Positions 18,392-27,729 of a DNA stretch of 64,000 nt are shown here, one piece after another. The translations under genes and the position numbers were made by a program. The stretch is from an uncultured Bacteroidales bacterium (lineage in GTDB: Bacteria; Bacteroidota; Bacteroidia; Bacteroidales; Muribaculaceae), in NCBI GenBank assembly GCA_902774055.1, contig CACYGX010000013.1, forward strand, positions 1 to 64,000. Direction: 5' to 3'. The notes under the pieces are model-generated. The model saw nothing but the letters and a program-made list of their open reading frames with translations. It had not been told where the DNA came from and did no database searches. Position 1 is the first letter of the stretch; each line of letters starts with the position of its first letter.

Positions 18392-18408
18392 CTTATTAGA
18401 AGATGTAG

Positions 18409-18416
18409 TATATTTG
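18409..18416 (+). promoter_or_regulatory. Promoter -7 box of the second efflux operon
   Basis: TATATTTG fits TAnnTTTG and is 36 bases before the ATG at 18452, directly after the preceding terminator. Confidence 0.6.
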
Positions 18417-18451
18417 CAGCGATAAAACAGACCTATTTTCTTAGAGAAACC

Positions 18452-19882
18452 ATGCGAAATTTAGTGCTTATCGCGCTTTGCGCTATCTCGGTAGTGGCAT
18501 CGGCCCAGGTGGTGACCTTGGACTCGTGCCGCAACATGGCGTTGCGCAACAATAAGGAAATCCAGCAGGCGACGCTGGCCATCGACAAGGCCGGCTACCA
18601 GCGCAAGGAGGCTGCAGCGGCCTATCTGCCACAATTTGACCTCACAGCGGGTTACATCTACAATTCCCGCAAGGTCTCACTGGTCAAGGAAGATCAGATG
18701 CTGCCCACCAAGTCGTTCAACCTGCAGACGGGCACCTACGATTACAACCTGGTCATTGACCCCCGAACTGGAGCACCCCTTCAACTCGAGAACGGCCAGT
18801 ATGTCCCCTCGACGGTAGCCCTGCTGCCCAAGAGCGGCCTCACCTATAACATCCACAACCTGATGGGTGGTGCGCTGACGGTGACCCAGCCCATCTACAT
18901 GGGTGGCAAAATCACGGCCATGAACCAGATTACCGACCTGGCACAGCAACTTGCCCGCGAGATGCGTGAGAGCAAGGTCGAGGACGTCATCTATAACGTG
19001 GATGCCGCCTACTGGCAGGTGGTCTCGCTGTGTGCCAAGCAGAAACTGGCCCGCAGTTATGTCGATCTGGTGCAGAAACTCGATGATGATGTCAAAGCGA
19101 TGGTCAACGAGGGAGTCGCCACGCGAGCCAACCAACTCGCGGTTGACGTGAAACTCAACGAGGCAAACGTCGATTTGACCAAAGTGAACAACGGTGTGAC
19201 CTTGTCGCGCATGTTGCTGGCTCAATTGTGTGGCCTGCCCGTGAACACCATGATGACCCTTGCCGACGAAGGCAAGGACGAGTTGGCGCTTACCCTGGCA
19301 CCGTCCAACTTCAACCTGGATGAGGTTTACAACAAGCGCCATGATGTGCGTTCGCTGGAATTGGCCACTAAGATCTATGACCAGCAGGTCAAAGTCGCCC
19401 GCAGTGAGATGATGCCCAAGCTGGCAGCTGTCGCCGCCCTGCATGCCACCAATCCCAACAGTTACAATGGCTTTGAGAACCGTTTTGCTGGTGCATTCAC
19501 CTTTGGTGCGACGCTCAGGATGCCATTGTGGCACTGGGGAGGTCTTAGCAACAAGGTCAAAGCCGCCCAGGTCGAGGCCAACGTCAAGCGTCTGGAACTC
19601 GATGATGCCAAGGAGAAAATCGCCTTGCAGATCAGTCAAGCCGCCTTCAGCTACCAGGAGGCCTTCAAGACCTTTGAGGCCACCAAGGCTAACCTCGCCC
19701 AAGCCGATGAGAACCTGCGCATCGCCGGCATCGCCTTCAAGGAGGGCATGGGCACCGTTGACGAGGTGCTGGGCGCACAGACCGCATGGCTCAAGGCCAA
19801 TAGCGAGAAAATCGACGCCGAAATCAATGTGCAGCTCACCCACGAGTACCTCAGCAAGGTCATGGGAACGATGAGCTATTAA
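18452..19882 (+). CDS. TolC family outer membrane efflux protein
   Basis: 476 residues. The signal peptide ends near residue 19 (ASAQ), followed by VTLDSCRNMALRNNKEIQQA, the usual first helix of TolC-type channels. Two long helical repeats with beta-barrel inserts follow (YLPQFDLTAGYIYNS near 52; AGAFTFGATLRMPLWHWGG near 347). It is the outer-membrane channel of a second exporter, first in an operon with an EmrA-like adaptor and two ABC-2 permeases. It is clearly diverged from the TolC protein at 10982, so this is not a recent operon duplication. Confidence 0.93.
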   Translation: MRNLVLIALCAISVVASAQVVTLDSCRNMALRNNKEIQQATLAIDKAGYQRKEAAAAYLPQFDLTAGYIYNSRKVSLVKEDQMLPTKSFNLQTGTYDYNLVIDPRTGAPLQLENGQYVPSTVALLPKSGLTYNIHNLMGGALTVTQPIYMGGKITAMNQITDLAQQLAREMRESKVEDVIYNVDAAYWQVVSLCAKQKLARSYVDLVQKLDDDVKAMVNEGVATRANQLAVDVKLNEANVDLTKVNNGVTLSRMLLAQLCGLPVNTMMTLADEGKDELALTLAPSNFNLDEVYNKRHDVRSLELATKIYDQQVKVARSEMMPKLAAVAALHATNPNSYNGFENRFAGAFTFGATLRMPLWHWGGLSNKVKAAQVEANVKRLELDDAKEKIALQISQAAFSYQEAFKTFEATKANLAQADENLRIAGIAFKEGMGTVDEVLGAQTAWLKANSEKIDAEINVQLTHEYLSKVMGTMSY

Positions 19883-19920
19883 AAGGGCATAACTCAGGAC
19901 TTAAAACTAACAACTAAGAT

Positions 19921-20931
19921 ATGGAAAAAGACGAACAAAGAACTGTGGTCCGCAAGAAGGACAAAGCGCTGCTGGCAGCGCTGGCAGTATTTGCGCTAGT
20001 AATGGTGAGCATCGCCATTGTGGGCATCCTGCTCATCCATCCCGCCGACACCATGACCCAGGGACAAGCCGACTGTGACGCTGTGCGCGTTAGCGGCAAA
20101 TTGCCCGGCCGCATTGTGCGCTTCTATGTCCACGAGGGCGACTCGGTGCACAAGGGCGACAAGCTGGTGAGCATCTACTCCAGCACGGTCGATGCCAAGT
20201 ACTACCAGGCCAAGCAGATGCAAGAGGCTGCCGCGTCACAGAATCAGAAGGCTGAGCGTGGCACCCGCGAAGAGTTGAAGCAGGGCGCCTACAACATGTG
20301 GCAACAGGCTGTCGCTGCCCAGACCATCGCCGAGAAGACCTATCAGCGCGTGGAGAATCTCTACAAGCAGGGTGTGGCCACGCAGCAGAAGCGTGACGAG
20401 GCCAGGGCCGCCTATGATGCCGCAACAGCACAGGTCAAGGCCGCCAAGGCCCAATATGACATGGCTGTGAAGGGCGCTCAGCAGGAAGACAAGAATGCCG
20501 CCAAGAGCATGGCCAACGCCGCTCGTGGTACCGTCATGGAGGTCGAGAGCCTGCTCGAGGACCAGGTGCTTGTGGCCCCGTGTGACGGCGAGGTGAGTGA
20601 GATTTACCCGCAAGAGGGCGAACTCGTGGCGATGGGAACCCCAATCATGTCGATTGCTAAACTCGACGATATGTGGGTCAGCTTCAGCGTGCGTGAGGAG
20701 ATGTTGAACGACCTGCCCATGGGCAAGGAAGTCAACGTGCGCATCCCCGCATTGAACAACATGCAGACCAAGATGTCGGTCTACTATATCCACGACATGG
20801 GCAGTTATGCCGTTTGGCAGGCCTCCAAGGCCCAAGGCCAGTATGACAGCAAGACCTTTGAGGTGAAGATGCGCCCCGTGAGCAAGGTGCCCAACCTGCG
20901 CCCCGGCATGTCGGTGATTTTGGAGAAATAA
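19921..20931 (+). CDS. HlyD/EmrA-like membrane fusion protein
   Basis: 336 residues. Residues 1-18 are charged (MEKDEQRTVVRKKDKALL) and precede a single membrane anchor at about 19-42. The lipoyl domain begins with VRVSGKLPGRIVRFYVHEGDSV, then comes a coiled-coil hairpin (about 95-200) and a second lipoyl half starting DQVLVAPCDGEVSEIYPQEG. Unlike the adaptor of the first operon it is membrane-anchored and not a lipoprotein. It follows the TolC gene by 38 bases and is separated from the next permease by a 9-bp tandem repeat. Confidence 0.92.
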   Translation: MEKDEQRTVVRKKDKALLAALAVFALVMVSIAIVGILLIHPADTMTQGQADCDAVRVSGKLPGRIVRFYVHEGDSVHKGDKLVSIYSSTVDAKYYQAKQMQEAAASQNQKAERGTREELKQGAYNMWQQAVAAQTIAEKTYQRVENLYKQGVATQQKRDEARAAYDAATAQVKAAKAQYDMAVKGAQQEDKNAAKSMANAARGTVMEVESLLEDQVLVAPCDGEVSEIYPQEGELVAMGTPIMSIAKLDDMWVSFSVREEMLNDLPMGKEVNVRIPALNNMQTKMSVYYIHDMGSYAVWQASKAQGQYDSKTFEVKMRPVSKVPNLRPGMSVILEK

Positions 20932-20942
20932 AGTGTAGATGT

Positions 20943-21010
20943 TCTAGAATCTCTAGAATCTCTAGAATCTCTAGAATATCTAGATTGACTAGAATGACTA
21001 GAATGGCTAG
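20943..21010 (+). repeat. Tandem 9-bp TCTAGAATC repeat
   Basis: Seven and a half copies with a 9-base period: three exact TCTAGAATC units (20943-20969), then variants TCTAGAATA, TCTAGATTG, ACTAGAATG twice and a partial GCTAG. It fills the gap between the adaptor and permease genes. Copy-number change would alter the leader length of the permease gene. A related CTAGA cluster lies at 57572-57641. Confidence 0.85.
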
Positions 21011-21022
21011 TTGCAGAAAATT

Positions 21023-22189
21023 ATGATAATGAGATACATAGGGCAATCGTTCAAGCGCGGGTGCATCCAACTCGTGCGCAGGCCCATGTATTTCCTGCTC
21101 ATCGTCATCATGCCCATCTTGTGCTGCTGGTACTTGATGGACCTTATCAAGGGCGGCAGTGTGCAGCGTGTGCCCGTGGGCATCGTCGATTTGGACAACA
21201 GCATCATGTCCCGACAGGTGTTGCGCACGCTCAATGGCTTGCAGCAGGTGAACATTTGCCACCGCTATAGCAATTTTGCCGAGGCACGCGACGCTGTGCA
21301 GCGCGGCGAGGTGCTGGGCTTCTTCCTCCTTCCCGAGTATCTTGAAGAGGAGGCCCTGGGTGGCCGTCAGCCCATCGTGAGCTACTATGTGAACTATGCC
21401 TACTATGCCCCGGCATCGATGCAGTACAAGGGCTTCAAGACCATGTCACTGCTGGCCAACGGAGCCATCGTGCAGACGGCCTTGCGCACCGTGGGCGTGC
21501 CTAACCAGATGATTGCCGCTGCATTGCAGCCCTATCAGACCCACGTCCACATGCCTGGCAACCCGTTCATCAACTATGACTACTACCTGAACTCGACTTT
21601 TGTGCCCTGTTTCCTGTCGCTGTTTATCCTGCTGGTAACGGCATTCTCGCTGGGCATGGAATTGAAGTCAGGATTGAGCCGACAGTGGCTCAAGACATCG
21701 GGTGACAGCATGTTCCTGGCTCTGGTGGGCAAACTGGTGCCCCAGACGGTGCTCTTTACCGCTGTGGGCTGGTTTATCCAGTGGATGATGTACCGCTGTT
21801 ATGACTTCCCGCTCAACTGCAACCCGTGGAATATGCTCAGCGCGATGTTCCTGCTTGTAGTTGCCAATCAGAGTTTTGCAGTGCTGATGTACTGCTTCAC
21901 GCCCAACTTCCGCTATGGCACGATGTTGTGCACGCTGCTGGGCATGGTATCGTTCTCGTTTACAGGTTTCTCATTGCCCCAGGAGGCCTTGTACCCTTGG
22001 GTTGAGGCTTTGGGCTTTGTGATGCCCGTCAAGTACTACTTCCTCATCATGGTGGATCAAGCCCTGAATGGCATTGATGTGTATTATTCACGCTTCTACT
22101 ATGCTGCGCTCCTAGGGTTTACAATCCTGCCCATGTTGCTGTCTTGGCGCTTGAAGAAAGACTGTCTAAATCCCGTTTATGTGCCCTGA
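21023..22189 (+). CDS. ABC-2 type permease, first subunit of the second exporter
   Basis: 388 residues. The N-terminal membrane segment (MYFLLIVIMPILCCWYLMDL) is followed by a periplasmic domain containing GIVDLDNSIMSRQVLRTL, as in YhhJ/YbhR-type permeases, and five or six C-terminal membrane segments. No ATPase gene accompanies it. ATGs at 21023 and 21029 are both possible; the repeat at 20943-21010 lies immediately upstream. Its stop overlaps the 22179 alternative start of the next permease. Confidence 0.9.
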   Translation: MIMRYIGQSFKRGCIQLVRRPMYFLLIVIMPILCCWYLMDLIKGGSVQRVPVGIVDLDNSIMSRQVLRTLNGLQQVNICHRYSNFAEARDAVQRGEVLGFFLLPEYLEEEALGGRQPIVSYYVNYAYYAPASMQYKGFKTMSLLANGAIVQTALRTVGVPNQMIAAALQPYQTHVHMPGNPFINYDYYLNSTFVPCFLSLFILLVTAFSLGMELKSGLSRQWLKTSGDSMFLALVGKLVPQTVLFTAVGWFIQWMMYRCYDFPLNCNPWNMLSAMFLLVVANQSFAVLMYCFTPNFRYGTMLCTLLGMVSFSFTGFSLPQEALYPWVEALGFVMPVKYYFLIMVDQALNGIDVYYSRFYYAALLGFTILPMLLSWRLKKDCLNPVYVP

Positions 22190-22193
22190 TGAT

Positions 22194-23450
22194 ATGACCG
22201 AAAAAGTGAAACATAGCAGATTGTTCCTGTGGTTCATCCAAGTGCTGCGGGTGTGTGGACGCGAGTTGTTGCTTGTGTTCCGCGACGAGGGCGTGGTTAT
22301 TTTCTTCCTGCTGCTCAATGCGGTCTATCCAGTGCTCTATGCCCTCATCTATAATCCAGAGGTAGTGCGCAACGAGGCCGTGGTGGTGGTTGACGACAAC
22401 CGCACCGCCATGAGCCGCGACCTTATCCGTCGCATGGATGCCACCCAGGAGGTCGCTATCGTGGGCTATGCCGCCAATATGCAAGAGGCCCAGGAGGCAA
22501 TGCACCGCAAGGCTTGTTATGGCATCCTGTATGTGCCGCGCGACTTCAGCCAGAGCGTCACGCGCGGTGAGCAGGGGCATGTGTCGCTCTACTGCGACAT
22601 GAGCGTGATGATGCGCTATAAGGCCATGTTTACTGCGTTGACAAATGTTACCCAGGCAATGGGCGGAGAACGCCTGGCCGCCACCGTTGAGCCAGTGCTC
22701 AACATGAGCGGCAGTATCATCGAAAGCCGACAGGTGCCCGTGGGCAATCCCGCGATGGGTATCGCCAGCGCTGTGCTGCTGTTCATCCTGCCGCTGGTGC
22801 TGCAACAGAGTATGATTCTGGGTATCGCCATGCTGCATGGTGGCAGCATCGAGCGTCGCCGCCGCAACGGTGGTCGTGACCCGATGGCGATTGAGGCCGG
22901 CGTGGGTGCCACCATCATCGGCAAGATGATGTGTCATCAGATCATCTACATCATTCCGGTCATCTATGTATTGCATTATGTGCCGTTAATGTTCGGTTTT
23001 CCGCAATATGGCAACATCCTGCACATCATCTGCCTGGCCGTTCCGTTCATTATTGCTGTCTCGCTCATGGGGCAGACGTTGCAGGCCTTTGTCAACGAGC
23101 GCGAGAGCGTGTTCTTGCTGTTCGTCTTCTCATCGGTCGTATTTGTCTTCCTCACGGGTGCTTCGTGGCCGCGCTACCTGATGTCGCCGTTGTGGTATGT
23201 CGTGGGCGACTGTGTGCCTGCCACGTGGATGAGCAACGGTTATGTCCTCATGCAGACCAATGGCGCCACCCTCTATCAAGTATCCCACCATTACTGGATG
23301 ATGTGGTTGCAGGTGCCCGTCATGTTCATTCTTGCCTATCTGGTAGAGCGTTTTGTGAACCGACGCCGCTACCGCTCCTGGATTGCCGTCAGCGAAGACA
23401 ATCCCAAAGTCCTTACCCGAATCGACCTGGCCAAGAATGGCGTAGGTTAA
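22194..23450 (+). CDS. ABC-2 type permease, second subunit of the second exporter
   Basis: 418 residues from the ATG at 22194; an ATG at 22179 overlapping the previous stop by 11 bases is also possible. The layout is the same as the previous permease: first membrane segment VIFFLLLNAVYPVLYALIY, periplasmic loop with VVVVDDNRTAMSRDLIRRM, and a C-terminal membrane cluster from about 195. The C-terminal tail is soluble. It forms a pair with the preceding subunit. The energy source is not encoded in this operon, so the pair may borrow the fused ATPase at 13283 or work without one. Confidence 0.9.
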   Translation: MTEKVKHSRLFLWFIQVLRVCGRELLLVFRDEGVVIFFLLLNAVYPVLYALIYNPEVVRNEAVVVVDDNRTAMSRDLIRRMDATQEVAIVGYAANMQEAQEAMHRKACYGILYVPRDFSQSVTRGEQGHVSLYCDMSVMMRYKAMFTALTNVTQAMGGERLAATVEPVLNMSGSIIESRQVPVGNPAMGIASAVLLFILPLVLQQSMILGIAMLHGGSIERRRRNGGRDPMAIEAGVGATIIGKMMCHQIIYIIPVIYVLHYVPLMFGFPQYGNILHIICLAVPFIIAVSLMGQTLQAFVNERESVFLLFVFSSVVFVFLTGASWPRYLMSPLWYVVGDCVPATWMSNGYVLMQTNGATLYQVSHHYWMMWLQVPVMFILAYLVERFVNRRRYRSWIAVSEDNPKVLTRIDLAKNGVG

Positions 23451-23494
23451 GCATCCTTCACTTTCCCTTTTGAGGGCAAAATGCGGCACAAGCG

Positions 23495-24121
23495 ATGATT
23501 GTTCAAGAAATAACCTATCCCGATGGCTCTCAAGTGCTGGTGTGGCGCCTTGATGAAGACGCGCCGCAGTTGCTGGCGTTGTGCCTCGAGGCGGGCATAA
23601 CGGTCGACGATTTGGAGATGTCACCAGCCAAACGCCAGCGCGAGAAGGCTGCCGAGCGTCTGTTGCTGTGCCATGCCCTCGGCCATCCCGTGACTCTGGC
23701 CCACACCGAGCAGGGCGCGCCATGTGTCGTGGGGCAGGACGTGAATATCAGCATCACCCACACGCCACACCTGGTGGCCCTTGCAGTCAATCACCGTCAA
23801 GTCATCGGCTTGGATGCCGAGCAGCAGGATCGCAGTCAGGTCTTGCGCGTGCGGGACAAGTTTCTCAATGCCAGTGAGAAACTTTTTATCGCCCCCGACG
23901 ACTTGACAGCGCATGTTATCGCATGGACGGCCAAGGAGGCCATCATCAAGGCCGAGCGCAATAGCGCCATCGATTGGACCGATGGCATCGTCATCGCCCC
24001 CTTTGCCGTAAATGCCGATGAAACCGTCCTTAGCGCCCATTGTGGGGACAGGGTTTACCGCTTGGTTTGCCGTCGGGTTGAAGGGCACTACATGACACTT
24101 GCCACTGCCTGCCTGTCGTGA
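23495..24121 (+). CDS. 4'-phosphopantetheinyl transferase superfamily protein
   Basis: 208 residues. The family transfers the phosphopantetheine arm of coenzyme A to a serine of acyl or peptidyl carrier proteins. The two signature motifs are present: VIGLDAEQ with D107, and WTAKEAIIK with W144, K147 and E148, which place the magnesium ligands. The N-terminal half is divergent, as is usual for Sfp-type enzymes. It lies 44 bases after the second exporter. No carrier protein or synthase is in the window, so its target is unknown. Confidence 0.88.
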   Translation: MIVQEITYPDGSQVLVWRLDEDAPQLLALCLEAGITVDDLEMSPAKRQREKAAERLLLCHALGHPVTLAHTEQGAPCVVGQDVNISITHTPHLVALAVNHRQVIGLDAEQQDRSQVLRVRDKFLNASEKLFIAPDDLTAHVIAWTAKEAIIKAERNSAIDWTDGIVIAPFAVNADETVLSAHCGDRVYRLVCRRVEGHYMTLATACLS

Positions 24122-24183
24122 TTGTCCACCCCATGGGCAATAAAACGCTGAAAATATCGTTAATAGGGTAGATACATAAAACG

Positions 24184-27100
24184 ATGAAAAAGATGATGAA
24201 ATATTTCGTCCGCGTGGCTGTGCCCTTTTTGGTACTGGCCTGTTGTGCTCTACACGCGAATGCATTGGATAAAAGTTACTATGCGCAAACCAGCAAATTA
24301 GATTCTGGCCAATGGGTCAAAATCTCGGTCACTGAGAGCGGTATCTACCAGATTACTGCCGATGATATCCGTAAATGGGGTTTGGGCAGTGATTTGTCGG
24401 CGATTCATGTGTTTGGCTACGGTGGCGCGCCGTTGAGCGAGCTGATGGTCGGTGACAACTATGCCGATGACCTGCCCCAGATGCCTGTTGTGCGCAATGA
24501 TGACCGCATCCTGTTCTATGCCCAGGGTCCAACGACTTGGGAGTGGTTTAGCAGTGATATAGAACACATGCAGGTGCAGCACCCCTATGCGACCTCAGGT
24601 TCCTATCTGGTCACTAACAACAGCCGTTACCAGGACATCGATGTCGCGGTGGCGACCAACGTTCCAACAAATAACGGTAACGTTGTGAGTACTTATACCG
24701 AGCGCCTCTTTCACGAGCAGGAAATCATCAATCCTGGTGAGACAGGACGTCGATTCTTGGGCGAGAGTTTTACTTCAACCAAGAGTCAGACCTTCAATTT
24801 TACCATCGATGACAAGGTTGAGAACACGCCCGTCAAAGTTGTTACCCGATTTGCAGCTAAAACCTCTGGCGCGACAAGTACCATCTCGCATTACTACAAC
24901 GGTGATACCCTGAGCGTGCTGAACGAAGATGTAATTCCAGAGACCAAAGACCTGACGCATACACACTACGAATATAAAACTGCTGTCAAATCATATGACT
25001 TGAAGAATGCCACGGGATTGAACTGTACGTTGAAGTACAGTTGCGGCGGCATGGTTTATTTAGCCCGATTGGACTATATGACCGTCAACTATAAGCGATT
25101 GTTGAAACTCAGGGACGGAGTCTTGGCTTTCGGATTGAATAATGCCAGCACGGCATACAACTACCGTTTGAGTAACTGTGGAAGCGGCACCCTCGTGTGG
25201 GACGTGACGCGACCCTTCGCTCCTGTTCAGCTCAAGACCACTGCTGGCGAGGGCACTGTCACCTTCGCTCCCGCGGCCGATGGACGGCGCGAGTTTGTGG
25301 CCTTTGACCCTGACAAGACATTTATGTCGGTACCGTCTTATGAACCCGTTGCTAATCAGAATATTCACGGAGAGCCCACCCCCGACATGATCATCCTGGC
25401 ACCGAGTGCCTATCTTGACCAAGCTTATCGTGTCGCTGACCTGCATGAAGATGAGGACGACTTCCGTGTGCTCGTGCTCGACCATGAAAAGGTCTTTAAC
25501 GAGTTCTCCAGTGGCACACAGGACATTATGGCCTACAGGAGGTTGTGCAAGATGTTCTATGACCGAGGCGCCAGTGAGGATGGCCACAAGTTGGGCTATC
25601 TGCTCTTGCTGGGCAGTGGCAGTTATGATAACCGCTTGATCGGCACCAATGCCAGTGTGCTCAACTTCCCCCATCTGCTCACGTGGCAGACCTTGACCAG
25701 CAACACCGAGGATGATTCCTACACCAGCGATGACTATTTGGGTGCTCTTGCTGATGGGGCTTCGGTATATGTAGAAGACAAGTTGAGCATTGCTGTGGGC
25801 CGCATGATTGTCAGGAACGTGAGCGAGGCTCGTGCCGTTGTCAACAAACTGGTCAAATATGTCACCAATACAGACTATGGCTCCTGGAAAAACCAGATCA
25901 TGTTCTGTGCCGATGATGAGAACGAGGGCGTCCACATGATTCAATCCAATACGATGATTGATAGAATCAAGCAATATGGTGGGCAAGACATGGTATTCAA
26001 TTACGTATATATTGATGCCTTTGACTACGTGAGTGAGGGCGGTTCCCGCCACTATCCTGATGCCCGAGTCAAGATGTTCAACCGCTTGAACGAGGGCACC
26101 CTGTGGTGGAATTACATCGGTCACTCCAGTACTCAGAACTGGACTGGCGAGGGCTTGCTCATGCGCTCGGACGTCGAGAACAACTTGTATTACAAGCGTT
26201 TGCCCGTGCTTTATGCCGCGACCTGTGAGTTCTGCCGCTTTGACAACTCGGTTACCTCGTCGGGAGAGCTGGTTTATACCAACCCCAATGGAGGCGCCAT
26301 CGCCGTGATTTGTCCCCCACGACTGGCATTGACAACTCCCAATGGCACGTTAAGCGCTTCACTGGCCCGATTCATCTTTTCTCGTGACGAAAAAGGGCAG
26401 AATCGTCGCATCGGCGACATGTTGATGTTGGCAAAGAACACGCTGACGACCTCGTCGAGCAATATGCGCCGTTACTTTGTTTTCGGTGACCCCGCCATGA
26501 AGTTGGCCTATGCTCCATATTCGGCTCAGGTCAAGACCATTAACGGCAAGCCGGTCGACAGCGAGAATCCCCCCGATTTCAAGGGTAGGGAGACGGTAGA
26601 GTTTGCCGGAGATATTGTAGATATTAAAGGCGAATTGGCTACTGACTTCTGCGGCTCAATCGTTTCAACACTCTATGGCCCCGAAGAGTCAATCACTACC
26701 CACGGTTACTATACCGACCCTGAAAAACCGACAGAGGGTAAAGAAGTGACCTACTTGGACCGTCCTAACCGCCTCGCGATCAATGTGGATAGCGTTACTA
26801 ACGGACATTTTACCGTGCGCGTGGTTATTCCCACCGAGGTCGATAACGTGTACGATGACTATAGTCAGGCGTTGCTTAACCTATATGCCTATGACAGTCG
26901 CAATAACCTCGAGGCCAAGGGCGCCAATAGCGATTTCCGCATCTACGGTTATGAAGACGAGGAGGTGACCGACACTATCGGTCCCGACATCATCACCATG
27001 GGACTCAATACCGAGATCTTTGCCGATGGGTCGGATGTCAATGAATCACCCTTGCTGCTCGCTACTGTGAGCGACAAGAGCGGTGTGAACTTCTCGTCGG

Positions 27101-27639
27101 CAGGCGTGGGTCATAGCATGACGCTTACTCTCGATGGAACAATCAGCTACAATGACCTGATCAGCTATTATACACCCATGTATGCCAATGAAGGTACCTT
27201 GGGCAGCATCAGCTATCAGTTGAAGGACCTCACGCCAGGCCTGCACGACTTGAGGTTGCGCGTGTGGGACGTCTATAACAACGTGAGCGAGAAGACCATT
27301 ACGTTCAATGTCGTGAATGGCCTTGCACCCGATATCGCAGACGTATATTGCCTCGGCAACCCGGCGTCGGACGAGACCGCTTTCTATGTGAAGCACAACC
27401 GCCCCGATGCGGTAGTCTGCATCACCATCGAGGTCTATGACCTGATGGGCCGCAAGGTGTGGGGTACCACCCAGTCGGGCCGCAGCGACATGTACACCTC
27501 GACCCCCGTCACATGGGACCTCATTGATTCGGGCGGCCGCCGCGTGCCTCGAGGCATCTATGTCTATCGCGCCACCATCTCGACCGATGGCATCAAGGAA
27601 GCCACTAAGTCAAAGAAACTTGCCGTCACCGGAGAGTGA
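24184..27639 (+). CDS. porU: Type IX secretion system sortase PorU
   Basis: 1151 residues. PorU is the surface C25 (gingipain-type) peptidase that removes the C-terminal signal of T9SS cargo and attaches it to anionic lipopolysaccharide. A signal peptide ends near residue 27 (HANA). The N-terminal domain shows LDSGQWVKISVTESGIYQIT. The catalytic His is H647 in NYIGHSSTQNW and the Cys is C681 in AATCEFCRFDNS, then NGGAIAVICPPR; the ATCEF motif is the PorU hallmark. The C-terminus has a sorting-type beta domain (MGRKVWGTTQSGRSD to the end). The start at 24184 gives a good signal peptide; 24196 is an alternative. A hairpin terminator follows. Three diverged paralogs are encoded 2 kb downstream. 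Confidence 0.9.
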   Translation: MKKMMKYFVRVAVPFLVLACCALHANALDKSYYAQTSKLDSGQWVKISVTESGIYQITADDIRKWGLGSDLSAIHVFGYGGAPLSELMVGDNYADDLPQMPVVRNDDRILFYAQGPTTWEWFSSDIEHMQVQHPYATSGSYLVTNNSRYQDIDVAVATNVPTNNGNVVSTYTERLFHEQEIINPGETGRRFLGESFTSTKSQTFNFTIDDKVENTPVKVVTRFAAKTSGATSTISHYYNGDTLSVLNEDVIPETKDLTHTHYEYKTAVKSYDLKNATGLNCTLKYSCGGMVYLARLDYMTVNYKRLLKLRDGVLAFGLNNASTAYNYRLSNCGSGTLVWDVTRPFAPVQLKTTAGEGTVTFAPAADGRREFVAFDPDKTFMSVPSYEPVANQNIHGEPTPDMIILAPSAYLDQAYRVADLHEDEDDFRVLVLDHEKVFNEFSSGTQDIMAYRRLCKMFYDRGASEDGHKLGYLLLLGSGSYDNRLIGTNASVLNFPHLLTWQTLTSNTEDDSYTSDDYLGALADGASVYVEDKLSIAVGRMIVRNVSEARAVVNKLVKYVTNTDYGSWKNQIMFCADDENEGVHMIQSNTMIDRIKQYGGQDMVFNYVYIDAFDYVSEGGSRHYPDARVKMFNRLNEGTLWWNYIGHSSTQNWTGEGLLMRSDVENNLYYKRLPVLYAATCEFCRFDNSVTSSGELVYTNPNGGAIAVICPPRLALTTPNGTLSASLARFIFSRDEKGQNRRIGDMLMLAKNTLTTSSSNMRRYFVFGDPAMKLAYAPYSAQVKTINGKPVDSENPPDFKGRETVEFAGDIVDIKGELATDFCGSIVSTLYGPEESITTHGYYTDPEKPTEGKEVTYLDRPNRLAINVDSVTNGHFTVRVVIPTEVDNVYDDYSQALLNLYAYDSRNNLEAKGANSDFRIYGYEDEEVTDTIGPDIITMGLNTEIFADGSDVNESPLLLATVSDKSGVNFSSAGVGHSMTLTLDGTISYNDLISYYTPMYANEGTLGSISYQLKDLTPGLHDLRLRVWDVYNNVSEKTITFNVVNGLAPDIADVYCLGNPASDETAFYVKHNRPDAVVCITIEVYDLMGRKVWGTTQSGRSDMYTSTPVTWDLIDSGGRRVPRGIYVYRATISTDGIKEATKSKKLAVTGE

Positions 27640-27659
27640 TAGGCAGTAACCAACTGTTA

Positions 27660-27715
27660 ACCGCCAGCCTTGGGGAAAGCGTCCTCGCGGCTGGCGGTAT
27701 CTTTATTTCTTTACT
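27660..27715 (+). terminator. Rho-independent terminator after porU
   Basis: ACCGCCAGCC at 27660-27669 pairs with GGCTGGCGGT at 27689-27698, followed by T-rich ATCTTTATTTCTTT. Confidence 0.75.
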
Positions 27716-27729
27716 TATCGCAATCTGCT

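Noticed and set aside
23495..24121. Annotation of the 208-residue gene as an essential AcpS
   Set aside because: The length and WTAKEA/VIGLDAE motifs fit the Sfp-type superfamily better than the short AcpS trimer type.
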